From contig NZ_KI911782.1 of assembly GCF_000515395.1 (NCBI RefSeq), forward strand, positions 5,238,070 to 5,302,069: a stretch of 64,000 bases of DNA, written 5' to 3'. Source of the stretch: Jiangella gansuensis DSM 44835. Its GTDB lineage: Bacteria > Actinomycetota > Actinomycetes > Jiangellales > Jiangellaceae. The notes below the pieces were generated by a model. It had not been told where the DNA came from, did no database searches, and saw only the letters and a list, made by a program, of their open reading frames with translations. Made by a program: the position numbers and the translations under genes. This document shows, one piece after another, positions 25,993 through 33,970 of the stretch (positions are counted from its first letter, which is position 1; the number at the start of each line of letters is the position of its first letter).

Positions 25993-27354
25993 GTGGAATC
26001 CGTGAGCGGCATGATTCGACGATCCAGAGGTTGGACGGCGAGCTGGTCGCTCTGGCAGGCGCCGAAGGCCGTCCGGTTGGTCGTGCTCCTCGTCTGCGTA
26101 GTCGCCGCGGGCACCAGCCTGAGTACGGCGTTCCTGGTCCCAGTAGAGCGCGGCGACCTGACCCACTTCGCGGTGCTCGTCGTCTGCGCCGTCATCGCCA
26201 TCGAGCTGACCCGACACATCGAGCGTCGGCGCGTCTACGGGCACAGCAGCTCCGTGGCGTACATCGACACGAAGGCCGTGTGGAGCTTCGCCGCGGTGAT
26301 CGTCCTGCCGCCGGTGTTCGCGACCGCCATGGTCGTGTTCACGTACCTGCATTCATGGATCCGGGTGCAGCATGAAGGCCAGGGCCTGGTCTACCGGTGG
26401 GTGTTCTCGTGCGCCACCGTCCTGTGCGGCACTCAAGCGGCTGTCGCGGTATTGGCGCTCGGAATGCAGAACTACCCCGGTGTGCCGGCGTCGGCGGAGC
26501 TGGCCGGGCTCAGCGACCTCGCGGTCATCGTGCTGGCGGCTGTGCTGCGCTGGGCCATCAACATGGGCCTCGTCATGGTCGCCATCGCCCTTTCGAAGCC
26601 CACGGTCACCGTGCGCGACCTGTTCGCCAACTTCGGCGAGCAACTCCTCGAGGCCGGGGCGATGGGCCTGGGCCTGGTCGCCGCCGTGGTCGTCGTCACC
26701 AACCCCTTCGTGCTGCCCGGCATCGTCATCGCCATGGTGGCGCTGCACCGCGGCATCCTCGTGAGCCAGTACCAGCAAGCGTCCCGGGTCGACGCCAAGA
26801 CCGGTCTGGCGACCGCGGGGTGGTGGCACGACTTCGCCGATCAGTCTCTTGCCCGTGCGCGCGACCGCAACGAGACCCTGGGCCTGCTCATCGTCGACCT
26901 CGACCACTTCAAGCGGCTCAACGACACCTACGGCCACCCGTACGGCGACCAGGTGCTCAAGGCAGTGGCGGATGAGCTGATCGCCGAGATCCGCGACGAA
27001 GACGCCTGTGGCCGGTGGGGCGGCGAGGAGTTCGTCGTGGTGCTCCCGGCCGTCGGGGGCGCACAGAACCTGCACAACGTCGCCGAGCGCATCCGCCGGC
27101 GCATCTTGTCGGTCGTCGTCCAGCCGCCGGCCCACGCTACCGCCGGGCCACCGCCGAGCGTCTCCGCATCGGTGGGTGGTGCCATCTACCCGTCCGACGG
27201 CATCGGCACCATCGACGAGCTGCTGCTGGCCGCGGACACCGCTCTCTACGCGGCCAAGAACTCCGGACGCAACACGGTCCGACTCAGCGGTTCCGACGTG
27301 CGCCGCACCGATCCGGTCGATCAGCTCGAAGAGCCACCGCCCGCCACGACATGA
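25993..27354 (+). CDS. Membrane diguanylate cyclase (GGDEF)
   Basis: This protein should make c-di-GMP at the membrane. Its 453 residues have an N-terminal module of about seven TM helices (28-260) followed by one GGDEF domain (about 262-435). The catalytic motif GGEEF is intact at 343-347, and the product-inhibition I-site RDED is at 334-337, exactly five residues upstream. The metal/substrate segment VDLDHFKRLNDTYGHPYGDQ is present. No EAL domain is present. GTG 25993 is listed; GTG 26002 or ATG 26011 are alternatives. A -10 box lies at 25951 and a 73-bp tandem array further upstream. Confidence 0.94.
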   Translation: MESVSGMIRRSRGWTASWSLWQAPKAVRLVVLLVCVVAAGTSLSTAFLVPVERGDLTHFAVLVVCAVIAIELTRHIERRRVYGHSSSVAYIDTKAVWSFAAVIVLPPVFATAMVVFTYLHSWIRVQHEGQGLVYRWVFSCATVLCGTQAAVAVLALGMQNYPGVPASAELAGLSDLAVIVLAAVLRWAINMGLVMVAIALSKPTVTVRDLFANFGEQLLEAGAMGLGLVAAVVVVTNPFVLPGIVIAMVALHRGILVSQYQQASRVDAKTGLATAGWWHDFADQSLARARDRNETLGLLIVDLDHFKRLNDTYGHPYGDQVLKAVADELIAEIRDEDACGRWGGEEFVVVLPAVGGAQNLHNVAERIRRRILSVVVQPPAHATAGPPPSVSASVGGAIYPSDGIGTIDELLLAADTALYAAKNSGRNTVRLSGSDVRRTDPVDQLEEPPPATT

Positions 27355-27384
27355 CCTCGCGGTCGCGTGCGGAATGATGTGCGC

Positions 27385-28404
27385 ATGCGTGCATACATCG
27401 GCGCCGCCACGACGGGCGGCGGAGGCAGCAGTGCGGACGGCGTCACCCTCGTCGAGGTCGACGACGGCTGGGTGAAGCCCGTCGGCGTCGGCGCTCAGGG
27501 CGTCGACAACCCCATGTACGTGGCCCGCTCCGCTGACGGCCGCGTCCTCTATGTCGTCCACGAGGTGGCCGATGGGCGGGTCAGCGCGTGGGCGGTCGAC
27601 GGCGACGCTCTCAGCCCGCTGGGCGTGCCACGTCCGACCGGCGGTTCGGGCCCGTGCCATCTGTCGGTGCATCCGGGCGGCCGGTTCCTGCTCACCGCCG
27701 ACTACGGCTCAGGCTCGATCAGCGTGCACCCGATCGTCGACGACGGCTCGCTCGGCGACGCGACGCACGTGGTGCAGCACACCGGCAGCGGTCCGGACGT
27801 GCCCCGGCAGCAGGGTCCGCACGCGCACATGATCGTGACCGACCCCGTTCGTGGCCACGTCCTGGCCGCCGACCTCGGCACCGACACCGTCTATCGCTAC
27901 GACCTGGACGAGGGGACCGGCCGGCTGAACCCGGTCGACGAGATCCGGGTGCCGGCCGGCGCCGGGCCGCGCCACCTCGTGCTCGCGGGCGATCACGCCT
28001 ACGTGGTGAACGAGCTCGACTCCACCGTCACAGTGATCGACCTCACCCGGCCCGCGGTACTGGCCAGCGTGCCGACCTACCCCGGCCCGGACCGCGGCGG
28101 CAGCCAGCCGTCGGCCATCCGTCTCGACGCCGCCGGCCGGTACCTGTACGTGGCCAACCGCGGTCCCGACGAGATCGCCGTCCTGGCGGTCGACGGCGCG
28201 AACGTCTCGCTGGTCGCCACGGTGCCGTGCGGCGGGAGACATCCCCGCGACATCGAGCTGGACCCGACCGGCCGGTACCTCTACGTGGCCAACCAGTCCT
28301 CCGACGCGCTGGTGACGTTCGTCCTGGACCCGGCGACGGGCCTCCCCGAACGGCGCGAACCGGCGCTGGAGCTCCCCAGCCCGGCCAGCATCCTGTTCGC
28401 CTGA
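27385..28404 (+). CDS. Lactonase-family beta-propeller protein (6-phosphogluconolactonase-like)
   Basis: The 339-residue protein is a seven-bladed beta-propeller of the Pgl/YbhE lactonase family, which hydrolyses 6-phosphogluconolactone or other lactones. Repeated blade motifs are visible: DGRVLYVVHEV, GGRFLLTADYGSG, AGRYLYVANRG and TGRYLYVANQSSD. The conserved GPHAH and GAGPRHL segments are also present. The ATG at 27385 (MRAYIG) is preferred over the upstream GTG because it begins the first propeller strand. A strong hairpin follows. Confidence 0.93.
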   Translation: MRAYIGAATTGGGGSSADGVTLVEVDDGWVKPVGVGAQGVDNPMYVARSADGRVLYVVHEVADGRVSAWAVDGDALSPLGVPRPTGGSGPCHLSVHPGGRFLLTADYGSGSISVHPIVDDGSLGDATHVVQHTGSGPDVPRQQGPHAHMIVTDPVRGHVLAADLGTDTVYRYDLDEGTGRLNPVDEIRVPAGAGPRHLVLAGDHAYVVNELDSTVTVIDLTRPAVLASVPTYPGPDRGGSQPSAIRLDAAGRYLYVANRGPDEIAVLAVDGANVSLVATVPCGGRHPRDIELDPTGRYLYVANQSSDALVTFVLDPATGLPERREPALELPSPASILFA

Positions 28405-28418
28405 CCAGGCTTCCGCAT

Positions 28419-28459
28419 CCCATGGTCAGGTGAGATCGCAGACCTCACCTGACCATGGG
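28419..28459. terminator. Bidirectional terminator between lactonase and vapC
   Basis: CCCATGGTCAGGTGAG pairs perfectly with CTCACCTGACCATGGG, a 16-bp stem with a 9-nt loop. It lies 14 bp after the plus-strand lactonase stop and 26 bp after the minus-strand vapC stop, so it can end both transcripts. The arm contains TCAGGTGA, a core shared with the motif cluster at 2708-2872. Confidence 0.85.
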
Positions 28460-28485
28460 CCGGTTGCCGTAGGCACGATGGCCGG

Positions 28486-28893
28486 TCAGGGCACGAGCCG
28501 AAAGCGCCCGCCGTCCAAGGGCCGAAGCACCTCGAAGTGGCGGCGATCCAGGGTGGCGACAACCCGGGTCCCGAACCGCCGCGCCAGCACGACGTTGGAC
28601 GAATCAGCCGCGCCGATCTGCTGGTCAGCGTACTTGCGGATGACCGTCGCGATCTGACCGAGCTCTTCCGGACCGATGCAGGGAAGCTCCCACGCCCCAC
28701 CCGCAAGCTCGGTGAGCACCGCCAGTTCAGCTTGAACACCTAGGCGGGTCGCCACGAGGTAGTCGAGTTCCGCTACGACATACGGCGAAACGATCAACGG
28801 CTCGGTAGCCGCATTGATCACATCAGCCATCGCGCCGTGCTGGGGCTCGTCGGTGTCGAAGTACGCCAGCAACGCGCTGGTGTCGACGATCAC
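28486..28893 (-). CDS. vapC: PIN-domain ribonuclease toxin VapC
   Basis: VapC toxins cleave specific RNAs, often tRNA, when their antitoxin is degraded. The 135 residues form a PIN domain with the expected acidic residues D4 (MIVDTSALL), E42 (VVAELDYLV), D97 (AADSSNVVLA) and D116 (VATLDRRHF). The ATG overlaps the antitoxin stop as ATGA, the usual coupling in this order (antitoxin first). All four catalytic acids are present, so the toxin is probably functional. Confidence 0.94.
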   Translation of the reverse strand: MIVDTSALLAYFDTDEPQHGAMADVINAATEPLIVSPYVVAELDYLVATRLGVQAELAVLTELAGGAWELPCIGPEELGQIATVIRKYADQQIGAADSSNVVLARRFGTRVVATLDRRHFEVLRPLDGGRFRLVP

Positions 28894-29105
28894 CGCTCGC
28901 CGAATCCGGCCAGGAACTCGTCCGCACGCTCCGCGATGGGTTCACCACTCGCGAAGAGCCCACCCCGCGGCCGCGGACGGTCGGCCTGGACACCGGCGCG
29001 AATCGAGTCGCGGATGACTTCGGCCTCGCTCACTCCTCGTTGACGGGCCACCCGCTTCACCGCGGCCTTGAGCTCGCCCGGCAGGTAGACGGTGGTCTTC
29101 TCCAT
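28890..29105 (-). CDS. vapB: Ribbon-helix-helix antitoxin VapB
   Basis: The 71-residue protein begins with a ribbon-helix-helix DNA-binding domain (EKTTVYLPGELKAAVKRVA, then RGVSEAEVIRDSIRAGV). Its C-terminal tail (about 45-71) should wrap around and inhibit VapC. It also represses its own promoter in known systems. The start is the ATG at 29105; the longer open frame upstream is not protein-like. It was easy to miss because it lies in a very long frame running opposite the MFS gene. Confidence 0.92.
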   Translation of the reverse strand: MEKTTVYLPGELKAAVKRVARQRGVSEAEVIRDSIRAGVQADRPRPRGGLFASGEPIAERADEFLAGFGER

Positions 29106-29111
29106 GCACGT

Positions 29112-29120
29112 ATGGTACCA
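29112..29120 (-). promoter_or_regulatory. vapBC promoter and operator-like palindrome
   Basis: Read on the minus strand, TACCAT (29117-29112) is a -10-like box ending 6 nt before the vapB ATG, so the transcript may be leaderless. TGGTACCA (29113-29120), an 8-bp palindrome, overlaps it and could be the VapB/VapBC binding site. Confidence 0.45.
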
Positions 29121-29152
29121 CCGCTGGGTGCCACCTGCTCGCTGTCGCGGTA

Positions 29153-30628
29153 TCAACCCGAGTGATTGCGCCCACCTGCGTGCCGGCGAGCCCGCCGCCC
29201 ACCGGTGCGGGCGGCGACGCGGCGGCCGGCCGGAGCGCCGTCGGGCCCGGCGGCGGGTCGGTGTGCCCGGACCGTCAGCCGCGGCGACAGGCGACGGCGT
29301 CGTCCGGCCGGGTCGGTGGGCACGTGCGGCTGCGCGGCTGCCGGCACCGGCGCGTCGGGCTCCACCGGCACCGCGATCGGCGGGTCGGGCTCCAGGCCGC
29401 CGATTCGCGACGGCCGCGCGATCAGGAACATCGCGCCCACCGCCAGCACCGCCATCGACAGCATGACCGCGGCCATGGGTACCGCGGAGCCGGTGCCGAA
29501 AGCACCGACCAGTGGTGCGCTGACGGCGCCGACCAGGAAGTTCATGGCGCCCAGCAAGGCCGCCGCCGTTCCGGCCGATCGTCCGTGGCTGGCCAGGGCG
29601 AGGACCGGGATGTTCGGCATGGTGAAGCCGACCGTGGTGAGGATGACGAACAGCGGCACCGCCACCCCGTATATGCCGAAGAGTCCGGTCGCGGCGAAGA
29701 CGACCATCAGCGTGGCGGCCGACGCGGCGGTCACCAGCGCGCCGGACACGATCCACTGTGGCCGGACCCGACGCACGAGGCGGGCGTTGACCTGCGTGGC
29801 GATGATCAGCCCGAGCGAGTTGATGCCGAACACGATGCCGTAGGCCTGCTCGGACAGCCCGTACACGTCCTGGAAGACGAACGACGAACCTGCGATGTAG
29901 CCGAACAGCGCGGCCATCATCAGCCCGCCGGTCAGCATGAGGCCGACGAAGGTCCGCTCCCGCAGGATGGACCCGTAGGTGCGCACGGTACCGACGAGGC
30001 CGCCGCGGCGGCGCCGCTCCGGCGGCAGGGTTTCCCGCAGGCCGAACACGACCACCGCGAGCAGGCCGACGCCGAGCGCGCCGAGCACCCAGAACACGCC
30101 CCGCCAGTCGGTGAAGCGCAGCACCTGGCCACCCAGGGTGGGCGCCAGCACCGGCGCCACACCGGTCACCAGCATCAGCCGCGACAGCAGCTGCACCGCC
30201 GGCAGGCCGGTGTACAGGTCGCGGACCACGGCCATCGACACGACGGCGCCCGCGGCCGCGGCCATGCCCTGCAGCACCCGGAAGGCGCCCAGCACCTCGA
30301 TGGTCGGTGCCACCGCGCACAGCAACGAGGCGACGACGTGCACGGCCGTGGCGGCGATGAGCGGGCGCCGGCGGCCGACAGCGTCCGACAGCGGCCCGAG
30401 GATCAACTGTCCGACGGCGAAGCCGAGCAGAGTGCCGGTCAGGGTGAGCTGCACCTGCGCCTCGGACGCGCCGAGGTCGCCGGAGATGGCCGGGAAGGCC
30501 GGCAGGTAGAGGTCGATGGTCAGCGGACCGAGGGCGGTGAGGGCGCCGAGCACCAGAACCCGGCGGATCATCTGCTGACGGGACGGGGTCGGGGCGGCTT
30601 CGGTCGCGGTGCGAGCGCGCGCAGGCAT
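29153..30628 (-). CDS. Bcr/CflA-type MFS multidrug exporter
   Basis: This predicted proton-coupled exporter has twelve TM helices. TM1 carries GPLTIDLYLPAFPAI, the hallmark of the Bcr/CflA (DHA1) branch, and loop 2/3 carries LGPLSDAVGRRRP. At 491 residues it is longer than usual because of a Pro/Arg/Ala-rich C-terminal tail (about 412-491) after the last helix, where family members normally end. Either the tail is a genuine cytoplasmic extension or an old stop codon was lost. The ATG has a modest GAAGAGG ribosome site. Confidence 0.92.
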   Translation of the reverse strand: MPARARTATEAAPTPSRQQMIRRVLVLGALTALGPLTIDLYLPAFPAISGDLGASEAQVQLTLTGTLLGFAVGQLILGPLSDAVGRRRPLIAATAVHVVASLLCAVAPTIEVLGAFRVLQGMAAAAGAVVSMAVVRDLYTGLPAVQLLSRLMLVTGVAPVLAPTLGGQVLRFTDWRGVFWVLGALGVGLLAVVVFGLRETLPPERRRRGGLVGTVRTYGSILRERTFVGLMLTGGLMMAALFGYIAGSSFVFQDVYGLSEQAYGIVFGINSLGLIIATQVNARLVRRVRPQWIVSGALVTAASAATLMVVFAATGLFGIYGVAVPLFVILTTVGFTMPNIPVLALASHGRSAGTAAALLGAMNFLVGAVSAPLVGAFGTGSAVPMAAVMLSMAVLAVGAMFLIARPSRIGGLEPDPPIAVPVEPDAPVPAAAQPHVPTDPAGRRRRLSPRLTVRAHRPAAGPDGAPAGRRVAARTGGRRARRHAGGRNHSG

Positions 30629-30803
30629 GGAGAAAGGACCTCTTCCAGAGGTGGTGCTGGGATGTCTGGCAGACCAAGGCCCACGGCGTCGACGGCGTGA
30701 GTGTCGCCATCAACAACTGTGCCAGACGCCGCTGACATTCCGCATCCGGAAATTTCGTTCCCAGCGCCGGTGATGCGCGGGCTCAGTGCGGCGGATACGG
30801 CGC

Positions 30804-31841
30804 TCAGCGCAGCAGTGGCGCCACCGCGTCCCAACCAGGGTCCGGCGTCGCTTGCACGGCCGCCGTCCCGTGTGTCCAGCCCTCCAGCACCGGCCGGGCC
30901 CGGGATGGGTCCACCTCGAGACCGTCGACGTAGAAGTGCACGATGATCTGGCCGCCACCGGTGACGCGGCCGACGTGGATGACCCGCGGCCCGTCGCCGC
31001 CGAGCTCGGCCAGGACCTGTTCGCCGAGCTTCTCGGCGTCGTCGACGATGGCGACGTCCCGCGGCTGACCGTCGGAACCGGCTTCGTAGTCCAGGACGAC
31101 GGCGACGTGGGTGTCGGCGAGGGGCCGCTCGACCCGGTCCAGCGGCCTGCGGACCAGGGCGACGATGGGGCCCTTCCGGCCGGTGCCGCGCAGCACCGCC
31201 CACTGCCCGCCCGCCGGGCGCAGCTGGTCGACGACGGTGCCGAGCATGGCGACCGGGATGGCGTCCATGGGGGTGTCGGCGGAGACCTCGACCTCGCCGA
31301 TCCATCGCTCGGCGTCGTCTTCACCCAGCGCGGCGTCGAGGCCCATGAACGCGACCGACAGCCGGTGCTCGTGATCGAGCAGCGGGAACAGTGGGTGGTG
31401 GATGACGACGTCGAGCACCCCGTGCTGGACGTCGACGCGGGTTCCTGCGACGAGCTCACGCAGCTCGATGTCGTAGTCGTCGATCTTCATGACGGCCGAC
31501 TCGAACAGCGTGGGGTCGGCGCGGCGGACCGGCGCGAACTCGACGTCGGGGTCGTCCGGCGCGGCCAGCACCCAGCGCTCGACCAGCGCGCGCAGCTCGG
31601 CCTTCCCGCCGCTGGACACCACCAGGGTGAGCCGCTTGCGCGAGCTGGGTGACAGTTCCCAGGTGAGGGAGGGGTCGAGGGCGGCGACGGCTGGACGCAG
31701 CAGCGCGATGAGCTCGTCGGAGCGCTGTTCCTGCGCCGCCGCGACGACGTCCGCCCGGTTCTCCGCCCACCACGCCCAGAAGCGGGCGATGGCCGGGCGG
31801 GGGTCAGCGGGCACGCGGGACCTGCGGCGGAAGAACGCCAT
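30804..31841 (-). CDS. Uncharacterised cytoplasmic protein (345 aa)
   Basis: I do not recognise the family with certainty; the N-terminal pattern FWAWWAENRADVVAAA recalls DUF695-like proteins. No signal peptide, TM helix or catalytic motif is visible. The protein has two alpha/beta halves: about 1-140 with ELSPSSRKRLTLVVSSGG, and about 150-345 with a run of beta strands. An N-terminal RRR patch follows MAFF. It is transcribed alone, divergently from the SPW protein gene. The codon use is normal for the window, so the gene is real. Confidence 0.75.
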   Translation of the reverse strand: MAFFRRRSRVPADPRPAIARFWAWWAENRADVVAAAQEQRSDELIALLRPAVAALDPSLTWELSPSSRKRLTLVVSSGGKAELRALVERWVLAAPDDPDVEFAPVRRADPTLFESAVMKIDDYDIELRELVAGTRVDVQHGVLDVVIHHPLFPLLDHEHRLSVAFMGLDAALGEDDAERWIGEVEVSADTPMDAIPVAMLGTVVDQLRPAGGQWAVLRGTGRKGPIVALVRRPLDRVERPLADTHVAVVLDYEAGSDGQPRDVAIVDDAEKLGEQVLAELGGDGPRVIHVGRVTGGGQIIVHFYVDGLEVDPSRARPVLEGWTHGTAAVQATPDPGWDAVAPLLR

Positions 31842-31945
31842 GTCTGCTCGTTCTGTTCGGCGGCGGCGGTTTCGACGCGACGGGCGTCGACAGGAGCATC
31901 ATAGAGGTGCGGGACCGACCCGAGTCCTCTCGAGGAGGTGGGGTC

Positions 31946-32374
31946 ATGACCACGCCCACGCCTGACATCGAACACCACCCCGATGTCGCCGTCATGAGGC
32001 ATCGCTACGACCAGATCTCCGAGACCCCCGTGGCGCAGTACGCCGATGGTCTCGCGTTCCTGGCCGGCCTGTATCTGGCGATGTCGCCATGGGTGATCGG
32101 CTTCACCGGTCACTCCGCACTCACGGCCACCAACCTGGTCACCGGTCTTGCCGTCGCCGTGCTGGCGGCGGGCTTCGTCGCCTCGTACGGTCACCTGCAC
32201 GGCCTGGCCTGGATCGCGCCCGTCCTGGGTGTCTGGGCCGTCGTCGCGCCGTGGGTGGTCGCGGGCGACACACCGGACACGTCGGCAATCGTCAGCAACG
32301 TCATCACCGGAGCGGTCGTCGTCCTGTGCGCCCTCGCGATGATGTCCAGCGGTATGCGCCGCGGCCGCACCTGA
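31946..32374 (+). CDS. SPW-repeat membrane protein
   Basis: The 142 residues contain four or five TM helices. Two SPW-type motifs mark the family: MSPWVIGFTG (about 42-51) and APWVVAGDTP (about 102-111). The N-terminal 30 residues are hydrophilic and include HHPDVAVMRHRYD. The ATG at 31946 follows CGAGGAGGTG, a strong ribosome site. Members of this family are small actinobacterial membrane proteins without assigned function. Confidence 0.88.
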   Translation: MTTPTPDIEHHPDVAVMRHRYDQISETPVAQYADGLAFLAGLYLAMSPWVIGFTGHSALTATNLVTGLAVAVLAAGFVASYGHLHGLAWIAPVLGVWAVVAPWVVAGDTPDTSAIVSNVITGAVVVLCALAMMSSGMRRGRT

Positions 32375-32478
32375 GCCGACCGCGGCACGCGCACCGCACG
32401 TCTCGATCCCGCATTCGAGCGGCGGACGGCGACGGTACAGGTCCCGTACGTCGTCGTCCGCCCGGCGGATGGGCCATC

Positions 32479-33090
32479 ATGCAGCCCATGGAGTTCGCCG
32501 ACGTGGTCCGCCGCCGCCGCATGATCCGCAACTACGACCAACGCCCGGTCGACCCTGCCGCCGTCGACCGCATCCTCACCGCCGCCCTGCATGCCCCCAG
32601 TGCCGGTTTCAGCCAGGGTTGGGCGTTCCTGCGGCTGGACACCGCCGACGACGTCGACCGGTTCTGGTCGGCGGCAACCCCGCCGGGGCAGGGCGACGAC
32701 GAGTGGTCGCGAGGGCTGCGCCGGGCCCCGGTCGTCATCGTCCCGCTGTCGTCGAAGCAGGCCTACCTGGACCGCTACGCCGAGCCGGACAAGGGCTGGA
32801 CCGACCGCGACGAGAGCCGCTGGCCGGCGCCGTACTGGGACATCGACACCGGCATGGCCAGCCTGCTGATGCTGCTGACCGTGGTCGACGAGGCCCTGGG
32901 CGCCTGCTTCTTCGGCATCCCGCCGGAACGGGTCGCGGCGTTCCGCGAGGCGTTCGGGGTTCCCGGCGACTACTCCCCGATCGGCGCCATCACCGTCGGG
33001 CACCCCGCTACCGACCGGCGTTCACCGTCGCTGAGGCGCGGCCGCCGCAGCATGGACGACGTGGTGCATCGCGGCCGCTGGAGCGCCTGA
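32479..33090 (+). CDS. Nitroreductase-family flavoprotein
   Basis: The 203-residue protein has the FMN-binding nitroreductase fold: FADVVRRRRMIRNYDQRPVD at the N-terminus, APSAGFSQGW for phosphate and substrate contact, and a C-terminal GHPATDRRSPSLRRGRRSMD segment. It reduces nitro or quinone-like compounds with NAD(P)H in related enzymes. ATG 32479 or ATG 32488 is the start; both lie behind purine-rich sequence. The gene ends 4 bp before the convergent SRPBCC gene. Confidence 0.9.
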   Translation: MQPMEFADVVRRRRMIRNYDQRPVDPAAVDRILTAALHAPSAGFSQGWAFLRLDTADDVDRFWSAATPPGQGDDEWSRGLRRAPVVIVPLSSKQAYLDRYAEPDKGWTDRDESRWPAPYWDIDTGMASLLMLLTVVDEALGACFFGIPPERVAAFREAFGVPGDYSPIGAITVGHPATDRRSPSLRRGRRSMDDVVHRGRWSA

Positions 33091-33094
33091 GCTG

Positions 33095-33616
33095 TCAGCG
33101 GCTGGCCAGCTCGCCGTAGACCTGGGCCAGAGCCTCCCAGTCGGGAGTCAGCTCGGCCGGGTCGCCACCGTCCAGGAAAGCGCGCAGAGCGTCCAGCATG
33201 GTGTGCCAGCCGGTGCAGTAGTCCACGGCCGGAGCCTGGCGCAGTGCTCGGTGCATCAGCACCAGGACGGCCCCGTCCTCGGCCGGCCGCACTTCCCAGC
33301 GCACGGTCGACTCCGGCTCGCCCGGCCAGCGCCACGTGTGCTCGAGCGCGAACGGCGGCTCGACGCCCAGCACCACGCCGTCGGCGACGCCCTCGTCACC
33401 GAAGTCGTAGCGGACGGCGCCGCCGGCGACCGCTTCGATCCGGACGCCGGGTACCCAGCGGTCCTGCTGCTCGGGGTCGACGAGGGCGTCCCACACCCGC
33501 TCCGGGCTGTGCCGCAACCGCCGCTCGAACCGGATCTGCCAGGCGCCGTCCGGGCCCACGCCGAGGGTGCCGCGGGCGTCGTCGGCGGGCGGCGGGCTGT
33601 CGGGAGACGTGGTCAC
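33095..33616 (-). CDS. SRPBCC/AHSA1-like ligand-binding protein
   Basis: The 173 residues form an SRPBCC (START/Bet v1-like) helix-grip domain, seen in FERRLRHSPERVWDALVDPE, W(V)PG strands and the C-terminal helix GWHTMLDALRAFLDGG. Such proteins bind hydrophobic ligands. The GTG at 33616 is chosen because it overlaps the ArsR stop as GTGA and has GGAAGGAC in front; an ATG at 33631 is also in frame. ArsR-SRPBCC pairs are common and usually co-regulated. Confidence 0.9.
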   Translation of the reverse strand: MTTSPDSPPPADDARGTLGVGPDGAWQIRFERRLRHSPERVWDALVDPEQQDRWVPGVRIEAVAGGAVRYDFGDEGVADGVVLGVEPPFALEHTWRWPGEPESTVRWEVRPAEDGAVLVLMHRALRQAPAVDYCTGWHTMLDALRAFLDGGDPAELTPDWEALAQVYGELASR

Positions 33617-33933
33617 GGTTCGTCCTTCCATCGTTCGTCCAGGTGGGCTTCGAAGGCATCGAGACGGGCCGCCCAGTTGTCCCGGGTGCGTTCCACCCAG
33701 TCGCCGACCTCCGCGAGGCCGGCCGGCTGGAGCCGGTACAGGCGGCGCTGGCCGTCCCCGCGCCAGGTGACCAGGCCGGCGTCGCGCAACACTCGCAGGT
33801 GCCGCGACACCGCCGGCCGGCTGACGTCGAAGGCCGCCGCCAGCTCACCGGCGGTGCGCTCGCGGGCGGAGACCAGTTCCAGCAGGCGCCGCCTGGTGGG
33901 GTCGGCCAAGGCCTCGAAGACGTCCGTCGTCAC
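33613..33933 (-). CDS. ArsR-family transcriptional regulator
   Basis: A 106-residue winged-helix repressor with the ArsR pattern FEALADPTRRRLLELV, the recognition helix region VSRPAVSRHLRVLRDAGLV and wing GDGQRRLYRL. No cysteine metal site is visible, so it belongs to the non-metal subgroup found with SRPBCC proteins. The GTG start follows its -10 box by only 6 nt, so the mRNA is probably leaderless. The stop overlaps the SRPBCC start. Confidence 0.94.
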   Translation of the reverse strand: MTTDVFEALADPTRRRLLELVSARERTAGELAAAFDVSRPAVSRHLRVLRDAGLVTWRGDGQRRLYRLQPAGLAEVGDWVERTRDNWAARLDAFEAHLDERWKDEP

Positions 33934-33939
33934 CCGTTA

Positions 33940-33969
33940 TTTGTAACCGATGCCTTACGTAACCGTCAA
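33940..33969 (-). promoter_or_regulatory. Promoter of the arsR-SRPBCC operon (leaderless)
   Basis: On the minus strand, TTGACG (33969-33964) and TACAAA (33945-33940) are 18 bp apart, and the -10 ends 6 nt before the GTG start. TTACGTAA (33955-33962), a perfect palindrome in the spacer, could be the ArsR operator. The whole promoter fits in the 37 bp between the hutU stop and arsR. Confidence 0.6.
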
Positions 33970-33970
33970 G

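Noticed and set aside
25238-26375. Overlapping open frames through the 73-bp array
   Set aside because: They exist only because the repeat lacks stops in some frames; there is no ribosome site, and the products are His/Pro/Arg-rich low-complexity sequence.
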